From Sphingobacterium lactis (GTDB lineage: Bacteria > Bacteroidota > Bacteroidia > Sphingobacteriales > Sphingobacteriaceae): DNA of 64,000 nt. The position numbers were made by a program, and so were the translations under genes. This document shows, in pieces, positions 1 through 9,902 of this stretch (the stretch's first letter is position 1; every line of letters begins with the position of its first letter). The DNA is taken from positions 1,178,001 to 1,242,000 of the forward strand of contig NZ_CP049246.1 in assembly GCF_011046555.1 (NCBI RefSeq). Reading direction: 5' to 3'. The notes under the pieces were generated by a model. The model was not told where the DNA came from. It made no database searches and saw only the letters and a program-made list of their open reading frames with translations.

Positions 1-2
1 CT

Positions 3-1685
3 GTAGCCCGTGGTAACTTCGCAGGTTCTGATCAACACTCCCGCATCGCATCAAGAACTTTGAGCGTAGCTGAATACTACCAGTATCAAAGAACAGCACA
101 GGAAACCAATTTCGTGGGTAGTATTGACTACACCAAGCAGTTGGAAGATTTCAACATCAGTGCTGCTATCTATGGAGAAACAAGAAACAACAAGATTCGC
201 TATACAGAAGGTCGTACGCAGGGTGGTCTAGCCGTTCCTGATCTGTATACCCTTTCGGCATCCAAAAACAGACCGCTTACCAATTCATATGTGTCGGATT
301 ACAAAGTGAACTCTTTGTTCGGATATGTGACATTGGGTTACAGAGATTTCTTGTTCTTGGAAGGTAACTTGCGTAACGACTGGTCTTCCAGCTTGCCTGA
401 TGGACAGAACTCCTACCTATATGGTGGTGTTTCAGGATCCTTCATCTTCACCGAATTCTTGAAAACTGATTGGTTAAGCTACGGTAAGGTGCGTGCATCC
501 TTTGCGAAAGTAGGTACGGATACAGATCCATACCGCGTGATGCAGACGTACTTGTTGAATTCCCCTTATGGATCTAATCCATTATTGACCGTTCCTAACC
601 AAATTCCTAACGCAGCATTGAAGCCTACACTTTCAACTTCCATTGAGGTGGGTACTGAATTGCGTTTCTTGAACGATCGTTTGACTTTCGATTACAACTA
701 CTATACACGTTCGGCGAAAGATCAGATCATTCCAATGACGATCACTGGTGCGACCGGTTATTCAACACAATTGATCAATGCAGGTCAGATCGACAACTGG
801 GGGCATGAATTCTCCCTTGGTGGTACGCCAGTTAGAAATGATAATGTGACCTGGACCATGAGTGCCAATATCGGTATCAATAGAAATGAGGTTGTTGAAT
901 TGTACGAAGATCCAGAAACAGGCATGCGCGTAAGCAACTTACGTGTGACGGTTGATGGTACACAAAGTAACTTCGGTTTCGTAGGTGCGCCAATCATTTC
1001 CCTGAATGCACGCGAAGGTGAAACTTTCGGTATGTTGACAGGTTCCGGTTACACCAGAAATGAAAAAGGTGAAAAAGTGGTAGGTGCCGATGGTTATTAT
1101 ATCCCTTCTGCAAGTGATGTGGATTTAGGTACCATCCTTCCAGACTTTACCGGTGGTTTCACGACAAACGTGAATTACAAAGGATTTAATGCAGGATTCT
1201 CCCTGGATTTCCAAAAAGGTGGTAAATACATGTCCATTTCATCGATGTTCGGTTCCGGTTCCGGTCTATTCGAAGAGACTGCCGGTCTAAATGATAAAGG
1301 TAATCCAAAGCGTGACCCTGTTGAAGACGGTGGTGGTGTTGTATTGGAAGGTGTGAAGGAAGACGGTACGCCGAATGATATCTATGTAGATGTTCAGGAA
1401 CTTTACAGAGATAAACTAAATTCCGGTAGTATTTGGGAACACTGGGTGTACGATGCATCGTACGTGAAGTTGAGAGAGGTGAGCATCGGTTATACTTTCC
1501 CGGATAGAATCTTCGGAAAAACTCCTTTCAAGAAAGTATCCCTTAACCTGATTGCACAAAACCCTTGGTTAATCTATGCTAAGAACAAAAACTTCGATCC
1601 ATCTATCCTGGAAGGATCTTGGTTTGAAGGTGGACAGTTGCCAAACGTTAGATCATTTGGTTTCAACTTGAGATTTAGCTTATAA
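3..1685 (+). CDS. SusC-like TonB-dependent outer membrane receptor, C-terminal part (partial)
   Basis: The frame is open from the window edge, so the signal peptide, carboxypeptidase-like domain and plug lie upstream of the window. What is visible is about 560 residues of the 22-strand barrel of a SusC/RagA-type receptor. It contains FLEGNLRNDWSSSLP, a TSIEVGTELRFLNDRL segment, a late ASYVKLREVSIGYTFP segment, and a C-terminus ending GFNLRFSL; all are typical of the family and end in the aromatic/hydrophobic barrel signature. The protein would act in the outer membrane as a TonB-driven importer capped by the SusD-like lipoprotein encoded 11 bp downstream. The substrate cannot be told from the sequence. 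Confidence 0.93.
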   Translation, partial: VARGNFAGSDQHSRIASRTLSVAEYYQYQRTAQETNFVGSIDYTKQLEDFNISAAIYGETRNNKIRYTEGRTQGGLAVPDLYTLSASKNRPLTNSYVSDYKVNSLFGYVTLGYRDFLFLEGNLRNDWSSSLPDGQNSYLYGGVSGSFIFTEFLKTDWLSYGKVRASFAKVGTDTDPYRVMQTYLLNSPYGSNPLLTVPNQIPNAALKPTLSTSIEVGTELRFLNDRLTFDYNYYTRSAKDQIIPMTITGATGYSTQLINAGQIDNWGHEFSLGGTPVRNDNVTWTMSANIGINRNEVVELYEDPETGMRVSNLRVTVDGTQSNFGFVGAPIISLNAREGETFGMLTGSGYTRNEKGEKVVGADGYYIPSASDVDLGTILPDFTGGFTTNVNYKGFNAGFSLDFQKGGKYMSISSMFGSGSGLFEETAGLNDKGNPKRDPVEDGGGVVLEGVKEDGTPNDIYVDVQELYRDKLNSGSIWEHWVYDASYVKLREVSIGYTFPDRIFGKTPFKKVSLNLIAQNPWLIYAKNKNFDPSILEGSWFEGGQLPNVRSFGFNLRFSL

Positions 1686-1696
1686 TATTGAAACAT

Positions 1697-3139
1697 ATGA
1701 AAAGGAAATTTTTAAATATAATCGCAGGGCTACTCTTGATAGGTATCAGTGCTTCTTGTACAAAGAACTTTGAGGAAATCAACGTGGACCCGAATAATAC
1801 GCCTGATCCGAACACGAACTTGCTGATCAGCAACGCCATTCGTCAGATCGGGACACAGAATGCCGGTATTGCAGGCTGGGCGAAAGACCTATATCCGCAG
1901 TATATGGCAGAGATCCAGTATACCAACGAGTCGAGATTCCAGAACAGATTCTATGATTTTCAGCCATTCTACAATGCGCCGCTTATGGACTTGCAGACGG
2001 TTATCAACCTGAACTCGGATGAAACCACCGTTGGTGCGCCTTATGTGGTAGTGGGTGGTACAACAGCCAATCAATTGGCCGTATCCCGGATCTTGAAGGC
2101 ATTCTACTTCATGCACATGACCGACAGATGGGGAATGATCCCTTATACTGAGGCCTTACAGGGTAAGCAAAAATTGGATCCGAAGTACGATGCACAAAAG
2201 GATATCTATAACGATATCTTTAAGGAATTAACGGAAGCTGAAGCGCAGATAGATACGAAAGGTAAAATTTCCGGAGATATCCTATTCAATGGTGATCTGA
2301 ACAAATGGAAGAAATGGGCCAATACACTACGTATGGTTGCTGCGCTTCACCTTTCCGAAGTTGACCCTACCTTGGCTAAAACGCAGTTTGCTGCAGCATT
2401 TGCCAAAGGGGTATTGGAAAGTAACAGCGACAATGTACTCTTCAAATACCTATTGGACGCTAACAACCAGAATCCGGTGTACAACAATTATTTAAGTCGT
2501 GTCGATTATGCAATCAGTGAGCCTTTCGTAAAAGCACTTGAAGCAATCAGCGATCCACGTCTTCCTGTATATGCACAACCTACCGTAAAGACAGGTAAAT
2601 ATGTGGGGATGCCTTATGGTCTTGCTTCACCTGGTGATGACCTGAACAAGGAAACTGTTTCCTTGTTGGGTAAGAAATTCATCGCTCAGGATTATTGGTT
2701 GCCGATTACAACTTTTGCTCAGGTACAATTTATGTTAGCTGAGGGTGTTGTGCGCGGATGGATCACTGGTGATGCCGCAGCTTACTACAAAGCGGGTATC
2801 GAAGCTTCCATGGCGCAACACGGTGTAACCGCGCCAGCAACTTACTTTACACAACCAGGTGTAGCTTACAATGCGGGTGACGCCTTGAAATTGATCATCA
2901 CGCAGAAATGGATTGCCAACTACCAAGCGAATGGTTATGAAAGCTGGACAGATTGGAGAAGAACGGGATTCCCGGCATTGAATCCAGGCCCGGCGCCATT
3001 GTCGGTGCACAGAGGTATTCCTTTGCGTCAGGCTTATCCGAATACGGAGTCTGGCTTGAATGGTGAAAACTATAAAGCTGCCGTTGCTGCGCAAGGTGCA
3101 GATGATTTGAACACACGCGTTTGGTGGGATACGAAATAA
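1697..3139 (+). CDS. SusD/RagB-like outer-membrane nutrient-binding lipoprotein (SusD-like_2 type)
   Basis: A 480-residue surface lipoprotein partner of the upstream SusC. It begins with a lipoprotein signal whose lipobox ends GISASC at Cys21, followed by FEEINVDPNN, a common SusD N-terminal pattern. Middle segments such as YFMHMTDRWGMIPYTEAL and the late ESWTDWRRTGFPAL match the SusD-like_2 family rather than classical SusD_N/RagB. ATG at 1697 is preferred to an in-frame TTG at 1688 because the signal peptide starts cleanly there. It follows susC by 11 bp and is closed by a strong terminator. It probably forms the lid of the transporter. The ligand is unknown. Confidence 0.92.
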   Translation: MKRKFLNIIAGLLLIGISASCTKNFEEINVDPNNTPDPNTNLLISNAIRQIGTQNAGIAGWAKDLYPQYMAEIQYTNESRFQNRFYDFQPFYNAPLMDLQTVINLNSDETTVGAPYVVVGGTTANQLAVSRILKAFYFMHMTDRWGMIPYTEALQGKQKLDPKYDAQKDIYNDIFKELTEAEAQIDTKGKISGDILFNGDLNKWKKWANTLRMVAALHLSEVDPTLAKTQFAAAFAKGVLESNSDNVLFKYLLDANNQNPVYNNYLSRVDYAISEPFVKALEAISDPRLPVYAQPTVKTGKYVGMPYGLASPGDDLNKETVSLLGKKFIAQDYWLPITTFAQVQFMLAEGVVRGWITGDAAAYYKAGIEASMAQHGVTAPATYFTQPGVAYNAGDALKLIITQKWIANYQANGYESWTDWRRTGFPALNPGPAPLSVHRGIPLRQAYPNTESGLNGENYKAAVAAQGADDLNTRVWWDTK

Positions 3140-3162
3140 CCCCCTGAACGAATGAATATTTG

Positions 3163-3195
3163 AAAGGCCGTTGGGAATTCCCAACGGCCTTTTTC
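3163..3195 (+). terminator. Rho-independent terminator after the first susCD pair
   Basis: A 14-bp perfect stem (AAAGGCCGTTGGGA with its complement and almost no loop) runs straight into a T-run. It lies 23 bp after the SusD stop and ends the first transport operon. Confidence 0.88.
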
Positions 3196-4231
3196 TATGC
3201 TGGGCCAATTTGTCCACTTGAAAGCCTTTTACCCACCTAACCTGCCAATATAAACGTTTAATGCAAAATTTATGAATTCGTAAATTTTAAAGCTAATTCA
3301 TTTTAAGTCAGCGTGTTGTCTGTTGTTTTGTCCGGATTTTTCTTAATTCTTTGCTGGACCTTGTCCGACATGCGTCCGAGGTGAGAGCGTACTGAGAGCG
3401 TGGTGAGAGCGTGTCTATAGGGACGCTCTCACCACGCTCGCAATACGGTCGGACCACGGACGCACTACGGAGCAATATAGGCCCATTTATTGTCCGTTCA
3501 AGACGATTTGTGAAATGAAAAATGCGACGAAATAACTGATATGTTAAGAAATTTTCAGGCGACTACGTGTCGAGATTTTAAGTTTGATAGTAGAATATAA
3601 GGATGAGTGCAGAATTGTGAAAATCCAGCATAAAAGTAAAAAGGGACAGGTTGCTGATGTAAATATAAGAATTTCTTATAAAGAAAGTAAAGATAGTTTT
3701 TTGATTACCAATAATCGATGGGCCATTGGACAAAAATTGGGATGACGCAACAGTCAATTTGTACTTCCCTTGCATAAATTTTATCAAATATCCGGTGTTT
3801 TTCCTGAAGGCCAGGTGTTTATCGTCCTTTTTTTTAAAAAATTTGCAAAGAATTGCAAATGAAATTATGTTCTGATTTTAATAATAATTTGTTTTTAATA
3901 TTCGGATAGGATGATGTTTTATTTAATTATATTTTGATTCCCACGATCAAGGTCTCATGGCGGAGGATCAGATAGTTGACAACTGGTGCAGGTTTGGCTA
4001 AATGTGTTGCAAAATTCGTAATTATTTGCTGTAGTCTCTTTTATAGCTTTGAATATCAATGAAATAAGCATGTTTAAACATCCTTAAAAACGCCAATTAT
4101 TTATTCGAATCGGTCAAATAACTATTAAAAATAACCTATGTATTAAGTATGTTACCATATCATTAAAAATTAGTTATTAAATCAACCTTTTAATTATCCA
4201 TTTTATAAAAATCAAAACTAATAGGAATATG
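3196..4231. other. Long AT-rich intergenic region between two susCD systems
   Basis: About 1.0 kb without a convincing gene. It holds the GC-richer inverted-repeat element at 3356-3471. The rest is strongly AT-rich with many stops in all frames. A plus-strand reading frame around 3545-3745, ending RWAIGQKLG, has protein-like composition but lacks ATG and a full domain; it may be a gene remnant. No RNA gene was recognised. Confidence 0.6.
3356..3471 (-). repeat. Inverted-repeat element built of 11-bp units, copy 1
   Basis: Starts with GGACCTTGTCCGA and continues as successive 11-bp units (GTCCGAGGTGA, GAGCGTACTGA, GAGCGTGGTGA) to a central CTATAG. It then continues with complementary 11-bp units (TCACCACGCTC, GCAATACGGTC, GGACCACGGAC). 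The whole forms a long imperfect hairpin. It is homologous to 54775-54908 but in the opposite orientation: its reverse complement reads CTATAGACACGCTCTCACC from the centre, as copy 2 does. The distal arm is diverged and lacks the terminal AAGGTCC. Units are GC-rich in an AT-rich spacer. Confidence 0.85.
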
Positions 4232-4263
4232 TTTGCGCTATTTTTAATCAAAGTTTATATTTG
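4232..4263 (+). promoter_or_regulatory. Bacteroidota-type promoter of the second susCD operon
   Basis: TTTG at 4232-4235, 20 bp spacing, then TATATTTG at 4256-4263, matching the -33 TTTG / -7 TAnnTTTG consensus. Predicted start near 4269 gives a leader of about 55 nt. A second TAnnTTTG match (TATGTTTG, 4228-4235) overlaps the -33 box. Confidence 0.6.
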
Positions 4264-4324
4264 GCGATTGTTTAACAATTTTTAACATTCTATGTTAAAA
4301 ATATTTTAATTAATAACAAAATTT

Positions 4325-7300
4325 ATGAAACACAGATTACTTAGCTTTGTCTTTGTGTTAACCTGCTTTATCGGAGTAGCGTTCGCACAGGATCGTCAAG
4401 TGAGTGGTAAGGTAACATCAGCATCTGATGGTTCCTCACTTGGTGGGGTTTCTGTAGCGCTTGTGGGGACAAGCATTGCTACACAAACTGACGCAGACGG
4501 GAATTACAGCATTGCTGCTCCCGCAAATTCAACATTATCCTTTTCGTATGTTGGATACACTTCCCAGCGCATCAATGTAGCAAGCAACACAACCGTAAAC
4601 GTTCAATTGGCTAGTGAAGACCAAGCCTTGGATGAAGTGGTTGTCGTGGCTTACGGTACGGCTAAAAAGTCGAGCTTTACAGGATCCGCTTCTACCATTA
4701 AATCGGATGTATTGGAAAACCGCTCCATTACCAGTGCGACTAAAGCATTAGATGGTGCAGCTCCAGGTGTTGTTGCAACGTTGGGTTCTGGTCAGCCAGG
4801 GTCAGATGCAACGATCCGTGTGCGCGGGTACGGTTCCATTAACGCAAGCTCTTCCCCTTTATATGTAGTTGATGGCGTTCCTTTTGACGGAGACTTAAAC
4901 TCGATCAACCCGAACGATATCGAAAGCTTAACGGTATTGAAAGATGCCGCAGCATCAACACTTTACGGGTCTAGAGCCGCTAACGGTGTCATCATGATTA
5001 CCACAAAAGCCGGTAAAAATACAGATGGCAAAATCAACATCAACTTCAAAGCCAATGTAGGGGTAAACTCCAGAGCAATTCCTCGTTATGAAGTTATGGA
5101 TACCAAAGAATACTTGGAAACGGTATTCCAATCCTACAAGAACAGAGAGATCTTTGCTAATGGCGTTTCTGAAGCACAAGCTGGTCAGATCGCTGTGGAT
5201 AAGATGAAAGGCACTGTTGATCCGATCTTCGGTATCAACGAGCAATATAACCCATACAATGTTCCTGTTTCCGAATTATTCGACCTTGCTACAGGAAAGA
5301 TCAACCCAAATGCACAGTTGAAATGGAATGACAACTGGTTGGATGAGGTTATGGCCAAGAATCCGATCCGTCAGGAATACCAATTCGACGCGTCTGGTGG
5401 TAGCAGCAAATACAAAGCAATGGCTTCCATGAATGCTTTGAAGGAAAAAGGTTTATTGAAAACAACTGGTTTTGATCGTTTTACAGGTCGTGTGAACAAT
5501 GAATTCACGCCTGTAGATTGGTTCAAAGCTGGCCTTTCGGCAAACTTTGCGAAAGCGACTTCCAACATGTTGAGTGCGAGTGGATCCTCCATTTCCAATA
5601 TTTGGTACTCTGCAGAGCAAATGGCTCCAATCTATCCAATCTGGCAAAGAAATGCTGCTGGCGACTTTATCTATGATGAAGCTGGTGAAAGATTGTTCGA
5701 TTATGGTGCCAACAGAGCATCCGGTGCACAACAAAAATTCAACTCCATTGCTACTTTGTACGATGATAAATATTTCGACAACAGAGATAACGCAGGTACA
5801 AGAGCGAACATTGAATTCAATACGCGCGATGAAAAATACGGTGCATTCCAAGGTTTTGCATTTGCAGTTAACCTAGGTGCCGACTATGTTGGAAATCAAT
5901 ACACGTATTACTACAACCCTTACTTCGGTAACGCAGCAGGTTCCGGCCGTTTGAACAAACAGTGGACAAAAACGTTCTCCTATACTTTCAACCAATTGTT
6001 GACTTATAACAGAACATTTGGCGATCATAACGTAGATGTGCTATTGGGTCATGAAAACTACAGCTACAGATACAACCTTTTGACTGCGCAAAAAACTGGA
6101 TTCCCATTCGGTGGTTTGTACGAGTTGGCACCGGGTTCATCCATTGCTGACGCAAACTCTTACGAAGATAACGAGACTATCGAGTCGTACTTCTCTCGTG
6201 TGCAGTACGATTACAAATCAAAATATTTCTTGTCCGGATCCTTCCGTACAGATGGTTCATCCCGTTTCCACAAGGACAACCGTTGGGGTAACTTCTGGTC
6301 TATCGGTGGTGCATGGAAGATCTCTGATGAAGATTTCTTGAAAGATGCTTCATGGATAAATACCTTGACCTTGAAATCAAGTTACGGTGAACAAGGAAAT
6401 AACGGTCTGTTGAATTCTAGCGGTGTGGATATGTACTACGCTTGGCAAGCATTCTACGACCTGACTTATAGCAACGCCAACAACAACGGTGGTGTGGTTT
6501 CCTCTGTTGAGAACAAAAAGATCTCTTGGGAGAAAAACCAAAACTTCAACGTAGGTTTTGATGGTCGCTTCGCAAACAACAGATTGACGGTAGGTTTTGA
6601 CTACTGGTCCAAGAAAACTTCAGACATGTTATTGGTTCGTCCATTGGCATTCTCTCTAGGATTCGAAGGATACAACGATAACATTGGTGATATGAAAAAC
6701 TCCGGTTTCGATCTTTCCATCGGATACGATGTGATCAGAAACGAAGACTTGGTGTGGAACATCACAGCAATGGGCTCTAAAGTGAAGAACAAAGTGCTTA
6801 AGTTGACTGACGAGAATAAAGAAATCATCAGTGGATCAACCATCATCCGTGAGGGTGAGGAATTGAGCTCATTCTTTATGGCAAGAAGTGCAGGTGTGGA
6901 TCCGGCAACAGGTAGCCAATTGTACTGGGTATTCGATAACAAAGCAGACGAATTTGACCAAAGCAAACATTACATTTCTGCAGATAAGAACAAAGCAGCG
7001 GCTAGCCGTGTGATGTTAGGAAGCAGAATCCCTAAATTGTACGGTTCACTTTCAACAAATGTTAACTACAAAGGTTTCGATTTCTCCGCAATGACAACCT
7101 ATTCCATCGGTGGTAAGATCTATGATGTTGTTGGATATAGCTATTACAACCCATTGTACATCGGTAACAACTACTCGAAAGAAGTGTTGAGAGCTTGGCA
7201 GAAACCAGGTGATATCAGTGATATCCCACGTGTTCAAAAAGAAGAGACACAAACGTTGACAGATAGAGCATTGGTTGACGCGTCTTACTTTGCCATCAAA

Positions 7301-7495
7301 AACATCGCGATCGGTTACACATTCAATCTTCAGAACTACGGTCTGAAATCGGTACGTGTATTTGCTCAAGGCGATAACCTAGCTGTATTCTCAGCAAGAA
7401 AAGGTTTGAACCCACAAAACAACTTTACAGGAACTTCAGATTACGTTTACTCACCGAACAGAACAATCTCTGCTGGTGTAAATGTTAGATTCTAA
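4325..7495 (+). CDS. SusC/RagA-type TonB-dependent outer membrane receptor
   Basis: A complete 1056-residue receptor. Residues 1-22 are a signal peptide ending VAFAQ. Residues 25-95 form the carboxypeptidase-D-like regulatory domain (SGKVTSASDG, DADGNYSIAAP). DEVVVVAYGT at 103-112 leads into the plug, with VRGYGSINASSSPLYVVDG and AASTLYGSRAANGVI, the classic SusC signatures. The rest is the barrel, ending in ISAGVNVRF. It acts with the SusD encoded next to it to pull oligomeric nutrients across the outer membrane using TonB energy. The substrate is not evident because no glycoside hydrolase or peptidase lies nearby. Confidence 0.96.
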   Translation: MKHRLLSFVFVLTCFIGVAFAQDRQVSGKVTSASDGSSLGGVSVALVGTSIATQTDADGNYSIAAPANSTLSFSYVGYTSQRINVASNTTVNVQLASEDQALDEVVVVAYGTAKKSSFTGSASTIKSDVLENRSITSATKALDGAAPGVVATLGSGQPGSDATIRVRGYGSINASSSPLYVVDGVPFDGDLNSINPNDIESLTVLKDAAASTLYGSRAANGVIMITTKAGKNTDGKININFKANVGVNSRAIPRYEVMDTKEYLETVFQSYKNREIFANGVSEAQAGQIAVDKMKGTVDPIFGINEQYNPYNVPVSELFDLATGKINPNAQLKWNDNWLDEVMAKNPIRQEYQFDASGGSSKYKAMASMNALKEKGLLKTTGFDRFTGRVNNEFTPVDWFKAGLSANFAKATSNMLSASGSSISNIWYSAEQMAPIYPIWQRNAAGDFIYDEAGERLFDYGANRASGAQQKFNSIATLYDDKYFDNRDNAGTRANIEFNTRDEKYGAFQGFAFAVNLGADYVGNQYTYYYNPYFGNAAGSGRLNKQWTKTFSYTFNQLLTYNRTFGDHNVDVLLGHENYSYRYNLLTAQKTGFPFGGLYELAPGSSIADANSYEDNETIESYFSRVQYDYKSKYFLSGSFRTDGSSRFHKDNRWGNFWSIGGAWKISDEDFLKDASWINTLTLKSSYGEQGNNGLLNSSGVDMYYAWQAFYDLTYSNANNNGGVVSSVENKKISWEKNQNFNVGFDGRFANNRLTVGFDYWSKKTSDMLLVRPLAFSLGFEGYNDNIGDMKNSGFDLSIGYDVIRNEDLVWNITAMGSKVKNKVLKLTDENKEIISGSTIIREGEELSSFFMARSAGVDPATGSQLYWVFDNKADEFDQSKHYISADKNKAAASRVMLGSRIPKLYGSLSTNVNYKGFDFSAMTTYSIGGKIYDVVGYSYYNPLYIGNNYSKEVLRAWQKPGDISDIPRVQKEETQTLTDRALVDASYFAIKNIAIGYTFNLQNYGLKSVRVFAQGDNLAVFSARKGLNPQNNFTGTSDYVYSPNRTISAGVNVRF

Positions 7496-7514
7496 AATTT
7501 ATTATTTGACCAAA

Positions 7515-9053
7515 ATGAAAAAGTTATTATATGCTTCTGTAATTACGTTGGCGCTGGGAATGACTTCTTGTAAGAAAGATTTCTTAGAAACAACCCCTAC
7601 AGATAAAGTCGATGCACCTACAATGTTAGAAACCACAGATGGCGCGCAAGTAGCCATGGATGGTATCTACCGTATGTTATATACTTCCGGTTGGACAACT
7701 GGAAACACGGACCAGAACTTCGGTATCATGTCTACAAAGATTTTCACGTCCCTTATGGGCGAGGATTTCTTGCAGGATGCACAAGGTAATGGTTGGTTCT
7801 ATTTCGATTACCGTTTTGATGTGCGCAGCCGTTATACATCGACAACTTGGCGCTCTTACGGTACTTGGAACTTCTATTACACATTGATCAGTAATGCCAA
7901 CTACATCCTTTCGGCAGAAACTACGTTGAAAGGGGAGAAGGCCGTAATCGATAACATCATGGCGCAAGCGTATTCCATCCGTGCCTACGCTTACTTCCAA
8001 TTGATCCAATTGTTCCAACAGACGTATATCGGTCACCAAAACGCACCTGGTGTGCCTTTGTATACCGAACCAACAACTTCAGCTTCTCAGGGTAAACCAA
8101 GAGGAACTGTGGAAGAGGTGTATACACAGATCAATAGTGACCTGGATAAAGCCATCACCTTGTTTGCACAGGATAAAGCTTTGCAGAAACATAAGTCGCA
8201 TGTCGATTTCTATTTAGCGAATGCGTTTAAAGCAAATGTATCCCTTGTACAGAACAAGTGGGATGATGCTGTGAAATATTCGACCGAAGCATTGAGCAAA
8301 CCGGGATTGGAAATGATCTCCGGAGCTGACTTGACTTCAGGGTTCAACAGCATTAGCTTGAAAGACGTTCTTTGGGGAGCGCAGATTATCGCAGACCAAT
8401 CTACGGTATATGCTTCATTCTTCTCGCACATGGATGCTTCTGCAGACCGTTATGCTGCGTCTTCACGTAAAGTAATCTACAATTGGTTATACGATCAGAT
8501 CCCTCAAACAGATGCACGCAAGAAATGGTGGCACGACGCAACTGATGGTGGCGAGCCAGAAACCAAACCTTACAACCAGGTAAAATTCAGATATGCTGAC
8601 AAAGCATCTGACCTTGGGGATTACATCTTCATGCGTGCTGAAGAAATGCAATTGGTGAAAGCTGAAGCGTTAGCGCATGCGAACCGCTTGACGGAAGCAA
8701 AAACAGAGTTGGAGAAATTGATGAAGTTGAGAAACCCGAACTATGCACAAACCTTGAACGGCATGAAAATGTCCAAGGACTTTACTATGGGATCAATCGG
8801 TCTGCCTACTACGTTGATGGATCAGATCCTATTGCAGAGACGTATTGAGCTATGGGGTGAAGCAGAGCGTATCTACGATTTGCAACGTCTGAAAATGGGC
8901 TTCAACAGAAATGCGACTAAATCCAACCACACTTCCAAGCCAATCTGGAATACAGAAGAAGTGGCGAGCAAAGAGTTCATCTTGACCATTCCTCAAAAAG
9001 AATTTGATGGAAATACAAGCCTAGATGCAACGAAGGATCAAAACCCATTGTAA
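7515..9053 (+). CDS. SusD/RagB family outer-membrane lipoprotein
   Basis: A 512-residue SusD-like protein. The lipobox is ALGMTSC with Cys19, followed by KKDFLETTPTDKV, the usual SusD mature start. TPR-like helices include AQAYSIRAYAYFQLIQLF, and the C-terminal part contains LLQRRIELWGEAERIYDLQRL, the RagB/SusD signature (E-x-W-x-E-x-x-R-x-x-D). ATG at 7515 is chosen over an upstream in-frame ATG at 7482 that overlaps the susC end and would put 11 residues ahead of a clean lipoprotein signal. It follows susC by 19 bp and is clearly co-transcribed. Confidence 0.95.
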   Translation: MKKLLYASVITLALGMTSCKKDFLETTPTDKVDAPTMLETTDGAQVAMDGIYRMLYTSGWTTGNTDQNFGIMSTKIFTSLMGEDFLQDAQGNGWFYFDYRFDVRSRYTSTTWRSYGTWNFYYTLISNANYILSAETTLKGEKAVIDNIMAQAYSIRAYAYFQLIQLFQQTYIGHQNAPGVPLYTEPTTSASQGKPRGTVEEVYTQINSDLDKAITLFAQDKALQKHKSHVDFYLANAFKANVSLVQNKWDDAVKYSTEALSKPGLEMISGADLTSGFNSISLKDVLWGAQIIADQSTVYASFFSHMDASADRYAASSRKVIYNWLYDQIPQTDARKKWWHDATDGGEPETKPYNQVKFRYADKASDLGDYIFMRAEEMQLVKAEALAHANRLTEAKTELEKLMKLRNPNYAQTLNGMKMSKDFTMGSIGLPTTLMDQILLQRRIELWGEAERIYDLQRLKMGFNRNATKSNHTSKPIWNTEEVASKEFILTIPQKEFDGNTSLDATKDQNPL

Positions 9054-9071
9054 TTATTAAGATCGATTAAA

Positions 9072-9881
9072 ATGAAAAAAAGCATATTAGGTTTTCTAGG
9101 AGCAGCGGCTATGTTGGTCAGCTTGAATTCCTGTGATAAAACAGAGGGTGCTCTGTATGATTTAAATGATAATAAAGCGAGTTTTTACAGCCCGAAGGTA
9201 ACTGTACCGATGGAAGGTGGATCGGTTATCGTTCCACTTGGCCGCACCACGACCAGTGGTGAGCTTTCCGTTCCTGTAACCTTGACAGCAGCAGGAGCAG
9301 GATACACGAATATCTTCAAGGTAGCGGGGCCTGCAGTCTTCACCAATGGTGAAGGAAAAGCGGAAGTAAAGGTAACTTACGGCGATTTCTCTAAAATCGA
9401 CGCAAGTGCACTTTCGGTTTCTCCAATCGCAAATAACGATGTTGAGGTTGGCTTGGCATTCCCATTTACCTTAGCGATTGATTCAGCAAACCTTTCCGTA
9501 AGTCAAGTGGCCAAAACTTCGGTTTCCGCAACATCAACTTTGGAGTTTGCTGATGCTGGAACAGCCGTTCTGAATTCGACAGGGGGATGGATTGGTGAAA
9601 ATGGCATTAAGAATGTAAAGATACAGAAGGCTAAAACTGCAAATGTATATAAAGTGGTTAGTCCTTTTGGAGAAAACAGCATTGCCTTTATGATAAAATC
9701 CGATGGTAAAACAGTGGTATTCCCGAACCAAGTGTTAGGAATGGATGAGGAATATGGCGCTGTTTCCATGTCAAACGTTACTGGTACGATTGCAGGTAAA
9801 GTGGTTACCTTAAATGTTGCTGGTTATACCGTTGCTGCTGGTTCATTCGGATCAGGAGTAGAAATCATCACATTGCCGTAG
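9072..9881 (+). CDS. Small lipoprotein of the SusCD operon, unknown function
   Basis: A 269-residue lipoprotein with lipobox VSLNSC (Cys21). The mature part is beta-rich and Ser/Thr/Val-rich, with a stretch VPMEGGSVIVPLGRTTTSGELSVPVTL that resembles the Calx-beta or Ig-like N-terminal domains seen in SusE/SusF-position proteins. It lies 18 bp after susD and just before the operon terminator, the place where surface-exposed auxiliary glycan-binding lipoproteins usually sit. A ligand-binding accessory role is inferred from position and fold-like pattern. No enzyme motif is visible. Confidence 0.8.
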   Translation: MKKSILGFLGAAAMLVSLNSCDKTEGALYDLNDNKASFYSPKVTVPMEGGSVIVPLGRTTTSGELSVPVTLTAAGAGYTNIFKVAGPAVFTNGEGKAEVKVTYGDFSKIDASALSVSPIANNDVEVGLAFPFTLAIDSANLSVSQVAKTSVSATSTLEFADAGTAVLNSTGGWIGENGIKNVKIQKAKTANVYKVVSPFGENSIAFMIKSDGKTVVFPNQVLGMDEEYGAVSMSNVTGTIAGKVVTLNVAGYTVAAGSFGSGVEIITLP

Positions 9882-9902
9882 TTAACCCTACACCGATAAC
9901 AG

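Noticed and set aside
3356..3471. Possibility that the 11-bp-unit element is a simple terminator
   Set aside because: A normal terminator already ends the susD gene at 3163-3195, the element is over 100 bp long, and no T-run follows it.
3545..3745. Plus-strand reading frame of about 65 codons ending RWAIGQKLG between the susCD systems
   Set aside because: Protein-like composition but no ATG start, no full domain and no family recognised; at best a gene remnant, so it is mentioned only under the intergenic entry.
3578..3787. Minus-strand 69-codon ORF in the same place
   Set aside because: Antisense to the above remnant in AT-rich DNA, with no signal or domain.
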